Origin: Agrobacterium vitis
GTDB lineage: Bacteria; Pseudomonadota; Alphaproteobacteria; Rhizobiales; Rhizobiaceae
Direction: 5' to 3'
Assembly: GCF_014926405.1 (NCBI RefSeq)
Contig: NZ_JACXXJ020000005.1
Span: 2,423,001-2,487,000, forward strand
DNA: 64,000 nucleotides
Part shown: piece after piece, positions 26,200-37,308 of the stretch
How the letters are laid out: every line of letters starts with the position of its first letter
How positions within the stretch are numbered: position 1 is the stretch's first letter
The notes under the pieces: model-generated
The model's database searches: none
The model's input: only the letters and a program-made list of their open reading frames with translations
What the model was told of the DNA's origin: nothing
Made by a program: the position numbers and the translations under genes

Positions 26200-27267
26200 A
26201 TGAATAAAAGCCAATATATCCAGAGTCTTGACGGGTTGCGCGGCCTTGCCGCCTTTGCCGTGGTGCTCTCGCATATGCCCTTGCTGCTTGGCATCAGCCT
26301 TCCGGCCCTGCTGGTCGGCGATCCCTCGGTGGCACTGTTCTTCTCGCTCAGCGGCTTTCTGATGGCCCATCTTTACGGCACAAAGCCCTTCACCCGCGCC
26401 AGTGTGGCCGATTATCTCGTGCATCGCTTCGTGCGGATCTATCCGGTCTATCTGGTCGCGGTGCTGCTGGTCATCCTGTTGTCGGCCATTCCGCCGCTGC
26501 ACTATATCCAGCCGGTCACCGGTCTGGTGGAGATCTTCCGCCATATCGCCATGCTCGGCTCCAGCGGCGTCTTCTGGTCGGTGCCTCCGGAAATCCAGTT
26601 CTATCTGTTTTTCCTGCTGCTGTGGCTGTGTTTCGAAAATCCGGCCGAGCGCCCCGGCCTTTGCGCGGCCATCACTGGCGGATTCGCCATCGCCATGTAT
26701 CTCGGCTTTCCCGGTCCTGGCATCGTGCTGCTGTCGAAAATTCCCTATTTCCTGTTCGGCGCTCTGGCAGGCCGGGTGTTTTCCGCTGGCTATTGCCGAC
26801 CCGCAACGGCGCTGTCCGGTCTCCTGGTCCTTGCCTTGATCGCCCTGTTCTTTCTCGGCCAAAGCTTTTATGCCGCCGCCAATGCCTTCTGGGGCACGTC
26901 AACGGCGCTGATTGCCACCATCATCGTCTATCTGGCCGCCTGCGAAGCGCCGATCTCCAAGGTGGTGCTGGCCTCGGCTCCGCTACGCTTTGCGGGACGG
27001 ATCAGCTTTTCACTCTATCTCTTCCACATGCCGGTCAGCTTCCTGACACTCACGGTGCTGCGCAATGCATTTGGCGCTGCCCTTCCCGGCTGGCTTGCCG
27101 CCCTTATCATGATTGTCGCCAGCCTCGGGATGGCAACGCTCAGCTATAGCGTGATTGAAAAACCGTCCCGCCGCTTCTTTCTCGGCCTGTGGAAGGCACG
27201 TTTCCCGGCCTTGTCTTCCGCAACGGGTAAACCGGACATTCCCGCTGCCGCGCACCTTTCCTCTTGA
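26200..27267 (+). CDS. Acyltransferase family 3 membrane protein (OafA-like)
   Basis: A 355-residue integral membrane acyltransferase with about ten helices. The family signature appears as [17 protein letters not shown] near residue 9, with the catalytic-type His, and [10 protein letters not shown] near residue 80. Relatives O-acetylate or succinylate exopolysaccharides, lipopolysaccharide or Nod factors. The ATG at 26200 is preceded by AGGAACAGG. The gene is followed by purD, 53 bases later, but a functional link is not evident. The target polymer is unknown. Confidence 0.88.
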   Translation: MNKSQYIQSLDGLRGLAAFAVVLSHMPLLLGISLPALLVGDPSVALFFSLSGFLMAHLYGTKPFTRASVADYLVHRFVRIYPVYLVAVLLVILLSAIPPLHYIQPVTGLVEIFRHIAMLGSSGVFWSVPPEIQFYLFFLLLWLCFENPAERPGLCAAITGGFAIAMYLGFPGPGIVLLSKIPYFLFGALAGRVFSAGYCRPATALSGLLVLALIALFFLGQSFYAAANAFWGTSTALIATIIVYLAACEAPISKVVLASAPLRFAGRISFSLYLFHMPVSFLTLTVLRNAFGAALPGWLAALIMIVASLGMATLSYSVIEKPSRRFFLGLWKARFPALSSATGKPDIPAAAHLSS

Positions 27268-27320
27268 CCTTTTCGGCTGCCCGCCTTAACCGCCGGGCAG
27301 GTTTTTCAGAGGGCTATGCC

Positions 27321-28601
27321 ATGAATATTCTGCTGATTGGTTCGGGTGGACGTGAACATGCGCTGGCCTGGAAGCTTGCCCAATCGCCGCTGATCGGTAC
27401 GTTTTACGCTGCGCCCGGCAATCCGGGCATTGCCGAACATGCCGAACTGGTCGACATCAATATCGACGACCACAGCGCCGTCATCACCTTCTGCAAGGCA
27501 AAAGCGGTGGATTTCGTCGTGGTCGGGCCGGAAGCGCCGCTGGTTGCCGGGCTTGCCGATGCGCTGCATGCCGCAGGCCTCACCGTTTTCGGTCCATCGG
27601 CGGCAGCCGCGCAACTGGAAGGCTCCAAGGGCTTTACCAAGGATGTCTGCGCCCGCTTCAACATCCCGACCGGCGCTTACCAGCGCTTCAACAATGCGCC
27701 CAAAGCCAAGGCCTATGTGCGCCAGCAAGGTGCGCCGATCGTCATCAAGGCCGATGGTCTGGCGGCCGGCAAGGGCGTGACCGTAGCAATGACCCTGGAC
27801 GAGGCGCTGTCGGCCATTGATGATTGTTTCGAAGGCGCGTTTGGGGCCGCAGGCGCCGAGGTGGTGGTAGAAACGTTTCTGGATGGCGAGGAAGCCAGCT
27901 TCTTCTGCCTTTGCGATGGCAAGACGCTGCTGCCGCTGGCCACCGCCCAGGACCATAAGCGGGTCGGCGATGGCGATACCGGCCCCAATACCGGCGGCAT
28001 GGGCGCCTATTCGCCTGCCCCCGTCATGACGCCTGATATGGTGGAGCGCACCTTGCGCGAGATCATCGAGCCGACCATGCGCGGCATGGCGGAACTGGGT
28101 ATGCCGTTTTCCGGCGTGTTTTTCGCAGGGCTGATGATCACCGAAAAAGGCCCCGAATTGATCGAATACAATGTTCGCTTTGGCGATCCGGAATGCCAGG
28201 TGCTGATGATGCGGCTGAAAAGCGATCTCCTGCCGCTGCTGCATGCCTGCGCGTCAGGCACGCTGGATAAGGTTTCAGCCGAGTGGCACGACGACCCGGC
28301 GCTGACTGTGGTTCTGGCCTCGAAAGGCTATCCGGGCAGTTTCACCAAGAACACCCCGATTGCCGCCGTCCCTGCCGCAAGCGACAAGGCCAAGGTTTTT
28401 CATGCCGGCACCGCCGTGAAGGATGGCCAATTGATTGCCACTGGCGGACGGGTTCTGAACGCCACGGCCCGCGGCAAGACGGTGGCTGAAGCCCAGGCCA
28501 AGGCCTATGCGCTGGCCCATCAGGTAGAATGGGACAATGGTTTCAGCCGCAGCGATATCGGCTGGCAGGCGATTGCCCGCGAAAAGCAATCGGAATCCTG
28601 A
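27321..28601 (+). CDS. purD: Phosphoribosylamine-glycine ligase PurD
   Basis: A 426-residue ATP-grasp ligase that joins glycine to phosphoribosylamine in purine synthesis. The N-terminal loop is [16 protein letters not shown]; the ATP-grasp core includes [18 protein letters not shown] and the magnesium site region YNVRFGDPE. The ATG at 27321 follows AGAGGGC; the in-frame upstream codons do not resemble the family. Length is normal. Confidence 0.97.
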   Translation: MNILLIGSGGREHALAWKLAQSPLIGTFYAAPGNPGIAEHAELVDINIDDHSAVITFCKAKAVDFVVVGPEAPLVAGLADALHAAGLTVFGPSAAAAQLEGSKGFTKDVCARFNIPTGAYQRFNNAPKAKAYVRQQGAPIVIKADGLAAGKGVTVAMTLDEALSAIDDCFEGAFGAAGAEVVVETFLDGEEASFFCLCDGKTLLPLATAQDHKRVGDGDTGPNTGGMGAYSPAPVMTPDMVERTLREIIEPTMRGMAELGMPFSGVFFAGLMITEKGPELIEYNVRFGDPECQVLMMRLKSDLLPLLHACASGTLDKVSAEWHDDPALTVVLASKGYPGSFTKNTPIAAVPAASDKAKVFHAGTAVKDGQLIATGGRVLNATARGKTVAEAQAKAYALAHQVEWDNGFSRSDIGWQAIAREKQSES

Positions 28602-28712
28602 TCCAAAACGAGCAATCGATAAAATTTGAACATTCCAGATTACGGCGCGACAACATCCTTTGGCTAATCTCTCCCCATAAATTTGAGGAGCCAGCCGTTG
28701 AGGAGCCTGTCA

Positions 28713-29132
28713 ATGCGTGCCGTAATCGCCACTCTTGCCACCCTGTTGCTGTCACAGACGGCGCACGCCTCGTCCATCGAAATAATCGGTGGTGGCGACG
28801 TGGCGACACCCAGTATTTCGGCTATGGCCTGCACAACCTGCCCGCCCAGCGTCCCGATAAAAGCGCCGGAACAGGCCCAGGAAATCCTAGCGGAAGGCAC
28901 CCAGCGGATCGAGCTTCGCGATAGCAACGGCCATAAACAGCTTGTACGCACCGAAGCCTGGCTGGGCGGCTCGCCCGTCACTTACGTCCAGAAGGCGGAT
29001 GGCTGGCTGGACCATGACAATCAATTGGTGGGGCTGGCCGGAGACGGGCTCGACACGGCAACGACCACCGCCGCCGTCGGCGATGATCATCACCCTCTCG
29101 ATGCAGATAGAATGCAACTGCGCCTGAAATAA
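28713..29132 (+). CDS. Small exported protein, HPE1-like
   Basis: A 139-residue predicted secreted protein. A signal peptide (MRAVIATLATLLLSQTAHA) is followed by a short mature part with CTTCPP and, later, the segment VRTEAWLGGSPVTYVQK. This pattern resembles the rhizobial family annotated as plant virulence effector HPE1-like; that name rests on distant similarity and no effector function is shown here. The ATG at 28713 has GAGGAG upstream. It is in its own transcription unit between purD and a chemoreceptor. Confidence 0.65.
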   Translation: MRAVIATLATLLLSQTAHASSIEIIGGGDVATPSISAMACTTCPPSVPIKAPEQAQEILAEGTQRIELRDSNGHKQLVRTEAWLGGSPVTYVQKADGWLDHDNQLVGLAGDGLDTATTTAAVGDDHHPLDADRMQLRLK

Positions 29133-29293
29133 TCCCTCCGCTACCGGCCCCTTGGTGTTGATGAGGCGACAATCTGAGACTGTGACGTTGCGTTTGCCAT
29201 TTGCGACATAACGCAGACCCACAACCCAATCGTCAGCCATTGATAAAATACAACCAAAAAACTGCCAAGGGACTGTCTTTAGGCTTTTTTTAG

Positions 29294-31174
<1,881 letters not shown>

Positions 31175-31190
31175 AACAGATAATTCCCAA

Positions 31191-31225
31191 GACGAAAGCC
31201 GTCGGAGCAATCCGGCGGCTTTGTC
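31191..31225 (+). terminator. Hairpin after the Cache chemoreceptor gene
   Basis: Arms GACGAAAGCCG and CGGCTTTGTC, 17 bases after the stop. The T tract is short, so termination is only probable. It lies between convergent genes. Confidence 0.55.
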
Positions 31226-31227
31226 TA

Positions 31228-31722
31228 TTAAGAGCCGCTTGAAAGCACTCCCTCAAGCGCTTCGATAGTCCTATCTGAAAACACTGCAACACCCGCTTGT
31301 GTCAACAGTGCCGCTGTCACGCCGAAGCCCGGATGGCGTTTTCCCGAAAACGAGCCGTCATAGATAAAGCCGGAGCCGCAGGACGGGCTGCCATCAATCA
31401 ACAACGCATAGCGGCAGCCCTGTTCCAGCGCCACATCCACCGCCTTACGGCCACCGGCGATGAACTCTGCGGTGACGTCGCCGCCGGTCACTTCCAGCAC
31501 CCGGGCGCGGCCATGCAGCACATCTGCGCCGGTGCCACCCCGCTCGATTTCCGCTGGTGGACGCGGGGTTGGAAGACCACCGGCCTGTTCCGGGCAAAAC
31601 ACCACCAGCCGCCCCTCGTCTTCCCAACGGGCAATAGCGGGATGATGCAGGGGCTTGCCCTTACCATCATAGCGGACTGGACGGCCCATGAGGCAGGCGC
31701 TGATCAGGATTTTATCGATCAT
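31228..31722 (-). CDS. DUF523 family protein
   Basis: A 164-residue soluble protein of the DUF523 family. Conserved cysteines appear in ISACLMGRPVRYDG, VVFCPEQAGGLPTPR and IDGSPSCGSGFIYDG, suggesting a metal or Fe-S site. The function is not established. The gene begins two bases from a RIME-like element, which supplies its entire 5' leader; no clear ribosome site is seen there. Confidence 0.85.
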   Translation of the reverse strand: MIDKILISACLMGRPVRYDGKGKPLHHPAIARWEDEGRLVVFCPEQAGGLPTPRPPAEIERGGTGADVLHGRARVLEVTGGDVTAEFIAGGRKAVDVALEQGCRYALLIDGSPSCGSGFIYDGSFSGKRHPGFGVTAALLTQAGVAVFSDRTIEALEGVLSSGS

Positions 31723-31723
31723 G

Positions 31724-31825
31724 AGAGCATCGGACCGAAAAGTGGGAACCGGTTTTCGGATAAATCCGATGCGTAAACAAAAACTGAGAGCATCGTGCTG
31801 ATTCCGGTTTTCTGCACGATGCTTT
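31724..31825. repeat. RIME-like element, copy B
   Basis: GAGCATCGGACCGAAAAGTG and then GGGAACCGGTTTTCGG and AAATCCGATGCGTAAACAAAA match copy A almost base for base. The right half is a separate palindrome (AGAGCATCGTGC...GCACGATGCT). It fills the whole space between the parE stop and the DUF523 start. Confidence 0.85.
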
Positions 31826-32120
31826 AATCAAGCTGGCGTTCCACATCCATGCGTTCATGAAGAACACGGATGATATCGATAATGGCAAGGTCCAGTTTTC
31901 GATAGAAAATCATATGAACACCCACTCTACGCCGACGATAATCCCTTTTGATCCATGATACATCCTCACCGGAATCGGGGAATGCCGCGATTTCCTCAAA
32001 CTTGTCGAAGAGGAGGTTGAGATAGCGCTCAGCCTGTTCATGTGACCAGCGTTGAGTTCCATAGGCCCAAATTTCACGAAGATCCTGCTCTGCGGCAGGG
32101 CGAAGCCGGTACTCACCCAC
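31824..32120 (-). CDS. parE: ParE/RelE-family toxin
   Basis: A 98-residue toxin of the ParE/RelE superfamily; ParE members poison DNA gyrase. The motif pattern is typical: YRLRPAAEQDLREIWAYG, then WSHEQAERYL, AAFPDSGEDV, RRRRVGVHMIFYR and a C-terminal IDIIRVLHERMDVE. The GTG at 32120 starts four bases after the antitoxin stop, the usual operon order. An ATG-initiated longer reading is not needed. Its stop abuts a RIME element. Confidence 0.9.
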   Translation of the reverse strand: MGEYRLRPAAEQDLREIWAYGTQRWSHEQAERYLNLLFDKFEEIAAFPDSGEDVSWIKRDYRRRRVGVHMIFYRKLDLAIIDIIRVLHERMDVERQLD

Positions 32121-32124
32121 GGGT

Positions 32125-32364
32125 TTAAAGGCCGCTGCGCAAATCGTTGATGAAGGATTGCCTGTCGATTTTGCGGGCAGGTCCGCTGTTTTCCCCATCC
32201 GTCAACGCCTGACGGAGGGTGTTCAGCTTGCGCTGCTCTTGCTCCAATAAACGCAGACCGGCTTCAACCACTTCACGTGGCGAACCGTAACGACCGCTTT
32301 CAACCTGCCGGTCGATGAAGGGAGCGAATTGGTCGCTGATGGCAATGTCTACCGGTTTCGTCAT
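32125..32364 (-). CDS. parD: ParD-family antitoxin
   Basis: A 79-residue antitoxin. The N-terminal ribbon-helix-helix DNA-binding part (VDIAISDQFAPFIDRQVESG, YGSPREVVEAGLRLLEQEQ) should repress the operon, and the C-terminal tail (KIDRQSFINDLRSGL) would wrap the ParE partner. The ATG at 32364 has GAGGC upstream. It is directly followed by parE. The pair sits between DUF523 and glyS genes. Confidence 0.9.
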   Translation of the reverse strand: MTKPVDIAISDQFAPFIDRQVESGRYGSPREVVEAGLRLLEQEQRKLNTLRQALTDGENSGPARKIDRQSFINDLRSGL

Positions 32365-32494
32365 CCATCTGCCTCAGAACGCATGCGCCTAACACCAACG
32401 CGACCAGATAAATATAAGCTCATCGCGCATTTTGCGCAATGACAGGCGGGGCAGGCCAATATGCCCGACCCGACCATCGGATCATCCGGCGACC

Positions 32495-35032
32495 TTACCC
32501 GGCGATTTTGGAGAAATCCGCCACCGTGCCGGTTGCCTCGCGGATGGCCTTCAGCAGAGCCAGGCGATTGGCGCGGATGGCGGCGTCCTCGTCATTGACC
32601 AGCACATCCTCGAAGAACCGATCCACTGGCGCACGCAGGCTGGACAGTGCCTGCATGGCGGAGCGGAAATCTTCCTTGGCCACGGCCTCGGCTGCGGATT
32701 GGGTCGCCTGGGTGATGGCGGCATAAAGCGCCTTTTCGGCGTCGAGTGTCAGCAGCGCCTCGGACACGCCATCGGCCACCACCGTCCCCTTCTTTTCTTC
32801 CGCTGCCAGCAATTGCGTGGCCCGCTTGGTACCCGCCAACAGGTTCTTGCCGTCTTCGGAGGTGATGAAAGCCGTGAGCGCTTCGGCGCGGCGGGCGACC
32901 ATCAGCAGGTCGTCGGCGGCAGAGAAAGCCCCCTCACCCTGTGCTGCATGACCTTGCCGGACAGCCGCACTCCCCTCTCCCCGCTGGGGAGAGGAGGCCG
33001 ACACCGCATCGCCAAGCTCCCTCTTCTCCCCGGCGGGGAGAAGGTGGCCCGCAGGGCCGGATGAGGGGGCGGCGAGCACAGCGTCAATGATGTCGTGACG
33101 AGCGCCTTGGTCGCGGAGGTAGACTTTCAGGCGGTCGTGGAAGAACTCGATAATCGAGACACATACGTCAGATAAAGCTGCAATATTCCACCCACCCTGG
33201 GCCGTTGTCATGATGACAGTCGCTTTTTCTGCCCGCGCTCTAAAACGCTCATGTAGAACAGCTTCGGCGTACTCTTCCCACTCGGTTTCGTAAGACGTTA
33301 TGTCATGCGGAACAACACTGGAATTGAAATAGACGAAACCCTCTTCTCGTCCGACGACCCACGTTGATTTCTGGGCTTGGTGAAGCGCAACATATGCTGT
33401 TGTTATAACATCCAACAACGGCAACCGCACATTCTTCTCCAATAAAATCCGCACCACACCCAACGCCGCCCTTCGCAGCGCAAACGGGTCCTTCGATCCT
33501 GTCGGCTTCTCGTCAATCGCCCAGAACCCAACCAGCGTATCCAGCTTATCGGCCAGCGCCACCGTAATCGCCACCTTGTCTTCCGGCAGGCGATCCGATG
33601 GTCCTTGCGGCTTGTAATGATCCTCGATGGCAGCCGCCACGCTTTCGTGTTCACCCTGAAGCGCTGCATATTTACGACCCATCAAACCTTGCAGTTCCGG
33701 GAATTCGCCGACCGCTTCGGTGCGCAAATCGGCCTTGGCCAGCACCACGGCGCGATCAACTAGTGCTTCGTCAGCACCGACGACAGGAGCCAGAACCTTG
33801 GCCAAGGCGCGGATGCGGGCGACCCGCTCGCCTTGCGTGCCGAGCTTGGCGTGGAACGTGACGTTCAGCGCGTCCAGCTTGGCCATCCGCTGGTCGAGCG
33901 GCTTTTTCAGGTCGAGGTCGAATTTTGCGGCAGAGGCTTCAAGCGTTTCCAGATCCGGCAGATTGCCCTGGTCGCGCTTCCAGAAATGCAGGGCGTCGGA
34001 CAGGCGGGCGCGCACCACCTTGCCATTGCCGTGGATGATTTCCGCGCCGCCATCATGGGCGGAGATGTTGGAGATCAGGATGAAGTGGTTGGAGAGCTTT
34101 TCACTCTCGCCAATTGGCCGGGTGACGAAGCATTTCTGGTTGGTCTTGATGGTCAGCCGGATGATTTCCGAGGGGATCGACAGGTAATCGGCCTCAAACG
34201 TGCCGAGCAGCACCTGCGGATATTCCACCAGGCCGGACACTTCTTCCAGCAGGCCCTCATCTTCCACCAGGTCCAGCCCGTTGGCAAAGGCGATGTCGCG
34301 GGCGTCGTGCAGGATAATGTCCTTGCGCCGTTCGGCATCGAGGATCACCTTGGCCTTTTCGAGGCTCGACACATAGTCGTCGAAGCGCCGCACGGAAATG
34401 GCCTCCGGCGCGTGGAACCGATGGCCATAGGTGATGTTGGAGGCGGTGATTCCGTCGATTTCGAAGGGAATGATCGCCACTTCGTCATGCTCGGAGCCGA
34501 AAGTACAGAGAATGGATTGCAACGGCCGCACCCAGCGCAGGCTTTCCGACCCCTTGCCCTCGATGCCGCCATAGCTTGAACCCTTTGGCATGGATGCAGC
34601 ACCGGAGCGCATATCAACCGGCCAAGGGAAATTGCGGATGATGCGCGGCATCACCTCGGTGATGATCTCTTCGGCTGACCGGCCCGGCTTGTCGATCATC
34701 GCGACGTAGAAATCGCCCTTCTTGGGATCGGTCTTGACCACGGCCTGATCGATGGAGGCAAGCCCCGCGCCGCGCAAAAAGCCCTCAATGGCCTTTTCCG
34801 GCGCCGAGACGCTTGGTCCCTTACGCTCTTCCTTCACATCGGCGGACCGGGCCGTCAGTCCGCGCATGTCCAGCACCAGCCGGCGCGGCGTCCAATATTC
34901 CCGCGCACCTTCATAGGTCAGGCCCGCATCGACAAGTGCATCGGTGACCAGCTTTTTCAGATCACCCGCCGCCTTGCGCTGCATACGTGCGGGGATTTCC
35001 TCGGAGCGAAGTTCAAGCAGAAGATCGGGCAT
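32495..35032 (-). CDS. glyS: Glycyl-tRNA synthetase beta subunit with two extra segments
   Basis: The beta subunit of the tetrameric glycyl-tRNA synthetase, here 845 residues against roughly 700 in relatives. The N-terminus ([19 protein letters not shown]), core (TNQKCFVTR) and HD-like region ([27 protein letters not shown]) are normal. Two in-frame additions stand out. One is an AT-richer segment of about 85-90 residues (about 540-628) between LPLLDVI and [14 protein letters not shown]. The other, about 50 residues (655-705), is coded by a palindromic repeat otherwise found between genes. Family sequence resumes at [20 protein letters not shown]. Both lie in the C-terminal half that contacts tRNA. 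Confidence 0.93.
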   Translation of the reverse strand: MPDLLLELRSEEIPARMQRKAAGDLKKLVTDALVDAGLTYEGAREYWTPRRLVLDMRGLTARSADVKEERKGPSVSAPEKAIEGFLRGAGLASIDQAVVKTDPKKGDFYVAMIDKPGRSAEEIITEVMPRIIRNFPWPVDMRSGAASMPKGSSYGGIEGKGSESLRWVRPLQSILCTFGSEHDEVAIIPFEIDGITASNITYGHRFHAPEAISVRRFDDYVSSLEKAKVILDAERRKDIILHDARDIAFANGLDLVEDEGLLEEVSGLVEYPQVLLGTFEADYLSIPSEIIRLTIKTNQKCFVTRPIGESEKLSNHFILISNISAHDGGAEIIHGNGKVVRARLSDALHFWKRDQGNLPDLETLEASAAKFDLDLKKPLDQRMAKLDALNVTFHAKLGTQGERVARIRALAKVLAPVVGADEALVDRAVVLAKADLRTEAVGEFPELQGLMGRKYAALQGEHESVAAAIEDHYKPQGPSDRLPEDKVAITVALADKLDTLVGFWAIDEKPTGSKDPFALRRAALGVVRILLEKNVRLPLLDVITTAYVALHQAQKSTWVVGREEGFVYFNSSVVPHDITSYETEWEEYAEAVLHERFRARAEKATVIMTTAQGGWNIAALSDVCVSIIEFFHDRLKVYLRDQGARHDIIDAVLAAPSSGPAGHLLPAGEKRELGDAVSASSPQRGEGSAAVRQGHAAQGEGAFSAADDLLMVARRAEALTAFITSEDGKNLLAGTKRATQLLAAEEKKGTVVADGVSEALLTLDAEKALYAAITQATQSAAEAVAKEDFRSAMQALSSLRAPVDRFFEDVLVNDEDAAIRANRLALLKAIREATGTVADFSKIAG
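32935..33072. repeat. Palindromic repeat embedded in glyS
   Basis: Contains two hairpins: CCTCTCCCC/GGGGAGAGG near 32974-32993 and CTTCTCCCC/GGGGAGAAG near 33022-33042, followed by GTGGCCCGCAGGGCCGGATG. The same CTTCTCCCC units occur between genes at 49829-49995. Here the repeat is read through in frame as part of glyS. Confidence 0.85.
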
Positions 35033-35108
35033 ATTGACTTTCCTTGCCTCAGCAGGATGAGGCGAGCGTTTTTACAGGTAGACACCTGCTAGCAAAATTT
35101 TCCGGGGA

Positions 35109-35135
35109 CTTACAATGGCAAACTGCCATTGTAAG
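35109..35135. repeat. Hairpin between aroA and glyS
   Basis: Perfect arms CTTACAATGGC / GCCATTGTAAG with a five-base loop, five bases after the aroA stop. It has no T tract, so it looks like an mRNA-stabilising or attenuating hairpin rather than a full terminator. Confidence 0.6.
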
Positions 35136-35139
35136 CGGA

Positions 35140-36411
35140 TCAGTCGCGTTGATACTCCACCCCAAGCGTCGCCAGCGCGTCCCAATAGCCGGGATAGGTT
35201 TTGGCCACACAGCCGGGATCGAGAATGGTGATGCCGCCCACTTTCAGGCCCGCCAGTGCAAAGCTCATGGCGATGCGGTGATCGGCGAAGGTGTCGATCT
35301 TCGCGGGCAGGGTTTGTCCCGCCAATGCCGGATCGGCGACGATGATCAGGTCGTCGCCCTCTTCGGTGGCAAGGCCGGGGCGGATGGCGTTGAGGCCGGT
35401 CGAGAGCGCCAGGATACGGTCGCATTCCTTGACACGCAGATTGGCGATGCCGACGAAACGCACCGGTGTTTGGTTGAAGGCCGCCAGCACGGCAATGGTC
35501 GGGATGGCGTCCTGCATCTGGCTGCCGTCGATCACAGCGGGCATGGTCGGGAAGGCAGAAATCACCGCATGGGCCTTGGCATCCGGCTGGGTAAACTGCC
35601 CGGCTGGCGTGCCGATATCGACCTTGCCACCGGTCAGCACTTCGGCAGCCCAGAGATAGGTGGCGGCGGAGGCATCCGGCTCGATGTGGAAATCGCTTGC
35701 CTTGTAGCCGGTCGGCTCGACCCGCCAAATCGTCTCGGACGGTTGCTCGATCCGGGCGCCGAAAGCGCGCATGGCCGCAAGTGTCAGGTCGATATAGCCG
35801 CGCGCGCCGATCTCGCTACCGGCCAGTTCCACCTCGAACGCCTGACCTGCCATCGGGGCGGCCATCAGCAGCGCCGAAACATATTGGCTGGAGAGACCGG
35901 CATCGATCACCACCCGGTTTTTGGCAAATGCGCCCTTGGCATCGATGGCAACCGGCGGGCAGCCGCTTGGGGCGGCAATCGCCACGCCCAGCGATTGCAG
36001 CGCATCGACCAGCGGCTGGATCGGCCGTTTGCGCATATGCTCGTCGCCGTCGATGGTGAATCGGCCATTGGCCAGCGCCACCGCCGCCGTCAGGAAGCGG
36101 GTCGCCGTCCCGGCATTGCCCAGAAACAATGCCTCCTCAGGGGCGCGCCACAGGCCTGTGCCGGTCACGACAAAACTGGTCTCATCCGGCTCCTCAACGG
36201 TGACGCCCATGGCCCTCAGCGCATCCGCCATATAGCGGGTGTCATCGCTTTTCAGCGCGCCGGTCAACCGGCTGGTGCCATTGGCCAGACCCGCCAATAG
36301 CAGCACACGGTTGGTGATCGACTTCGAGCCGGGCGGGCTGACATGGCCGGTTAGCGGCTTTGCGGGCGGCAGGATGGTGAGGGCGTCGGCGGTCTGGGCG
36401 GTAAGGGTCAT
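35140..36411 (-). CDS. aroA: 3-phosphoshikimate 1-carboxyvinyltransferase (EPSP synthase)
   Basis: A 423-residue EPSP synthase of the shikimate pathway, joining phosphoenolpyruvate to shikimate 3-phosphate. Signature motifs are PGSKSITNR (residues about 28-36), LFLGNAGTATRF, and DHRIAMSFALAGL near the end. Where the E. coli enzyme reads NAGTAMRP, this one reads NAGTATRF, so the position equal to Pro101 is Phe. The short, class-I-like length and motifs differ from the roughly 450-residue class II enzyme known from Agrobacterium strain CP4. The start at 36411 has better ribosome-site spacing than the ATG two codons earlier. Confidence 0.92.
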   Translation of the reverse strand: MTLTAQTADALTILPPAKPLTGHVSPPGSKSITNRVLLLAGLANGTSRLTGALKSDDTRYMADALRAMGVTVEEPDETSFVVTGTGLWRAPEEALFLGNAGTATRFLTAAVALANGRFTIDGDEHMRKRPIQPLVDALQSLGVAIAAPSGCPPVAIDAKGAFAKNRVVIDAGLSSQYVSALLMAAPMAGQAFEVELAGSEIGARGYIDLTLAAMRAFGARIEQPSETIWRVEPTGYKASDFHIEPDASAATYLWAAEVLTGGKVDIGTPAGQFTQPDAKAHAVISAFPTMPAVIDGSQMQDAIPTIAVLAAFNQTPVRFVGIANLRVKECDRILALSTGLNAIRPGLATEEGDDLIIVADPALAGQTLPAKIDTFADHRIAMSFALAGLKVGGITILDPGCVAKTYPGYWDALATLGVEYQRD

Positions 36412-36443
36412 GAGCATGTCCGTGGGTTTAACCGGGCTTTTGC

Positions 36444-36494
36444 CTGCTGCATAATTCCTTAAATCGTTTCCGGCTTAAGGGCTTATGCAAGTAG
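36444..36494. repeat. Dispersed palindromic element, module 1 alone
   Basis: CTGCTGCATAATTCC...GGGCTTATGCAAGTAG with a TTAAATCGTTTCCGGCTTAA core. It matches module 1 of the copies at 8838, 50080 and 61560. It lies between the DUF4328 gene and aroA. Confidence 0.75.
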
Positions 36495-36534
36495 CGCGCC
36501 GCCGTTTCCATTGCAATCTTCAATGTGCCAACCT

Positions 36535-37275
36535 TCAAGCTTCAGGCAGATCGCGATCCAGGAACAACCGTGCCAGCCTGGTTTCCTGGGCTTTCGCCAT
36601 CGTACGGGCATAGGCATCCATGGCCAAAAGCGACAGCAGGGTCGCAACACCACCGGCAGCGGCAAGATGCAGGATGTGTTGACTATGGGCCGAGAACTGC
36701 AACCGGTCGGCCACAGCCTGTGATACGACGTTCATCACCGTCAGGCTCACCAGATTGCAGACCAGAATGGATGGGACGAGCCAGTACAAGTCCCGAACAT
36801 TCAGAGCTGGCAGATCATGATCCGGCGCTTGTCCTTCCGGCGGAGCGTGGTCATCGCGCATGGTGATGCGGGCAATTTCCATCATCACCACCTGGGGAAA
36901 TATATATTTGATGATCGGCACGAACCAGCAGATCACCGAGACCCAGGGGCCAAGTCGTGGCGGCGCATCAGGTGAAAGACGGATGGCGAAGTGAACGGCA
37001 AACCAGAGCCAGGCCAACCAGAAACAGGCGCTGGCAACCCGAAAGACGAAAGCGCCAATCTCGATGAAAGCCGCCCAGCGACCAACACCCTGCGCCAGCC
37101 AGCTGGTTACGCCGGTATAGGTCGCAAAGCCGGTGGCAGCCACCACATATTGAACCCAGGCGGTGTAGAGAAAAAACGGCACCAGAATGAAATAAAACAC
37201 CCCGCAGAGAGCTGCGAGAATCAGCCAGCCGCGCCGCATCCATGTCATTCGCCGGAGAAGGGTGTCCAGCGTCAT
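36535..37275 (-). CDS. DUF4328-like membrane protein
   Basis: A 246-residue protein with about six membrane helices (the first at residues about 18-38). Features resembling DUF4328 are a central FWLAWLWFAVHFAIR, LGPWVSVICWFVPIIKYIFP and VVMMEIARI. The function is unknown. It starts 33 bases after glyQ and is followed by aroA, so it is probably in the glyQ transcript. The ATG has AAGGGC upstream. Confidence 0.75.
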   Translation of the reverse strand: MTLDTLLRRMTWMRRGWLILAALCGVFYFILVPFFLYTAWVQYVVAATGFATYTGVTSWLAQGVGRWAAFIEIGAFVFRVASACFWLAWLWFAVHFAIRLSPDAPPRLGPWVSVICWFVPIIKYIFPQVVMMEIARITMRDDHAPPEGQAPDHDLPALNVRDLYWLVPSILVCNLVSLTVMNVVSQAVADRLQFSAHSQHILHLAAAGGVATLLSLLAMDAYARTMAKAQETRLARLFLDRDLPEA

Positions 37276-37308
37276 GCCCTTGCCCTCTCCCCAGCCGTTT
37301 CCAAGCTC

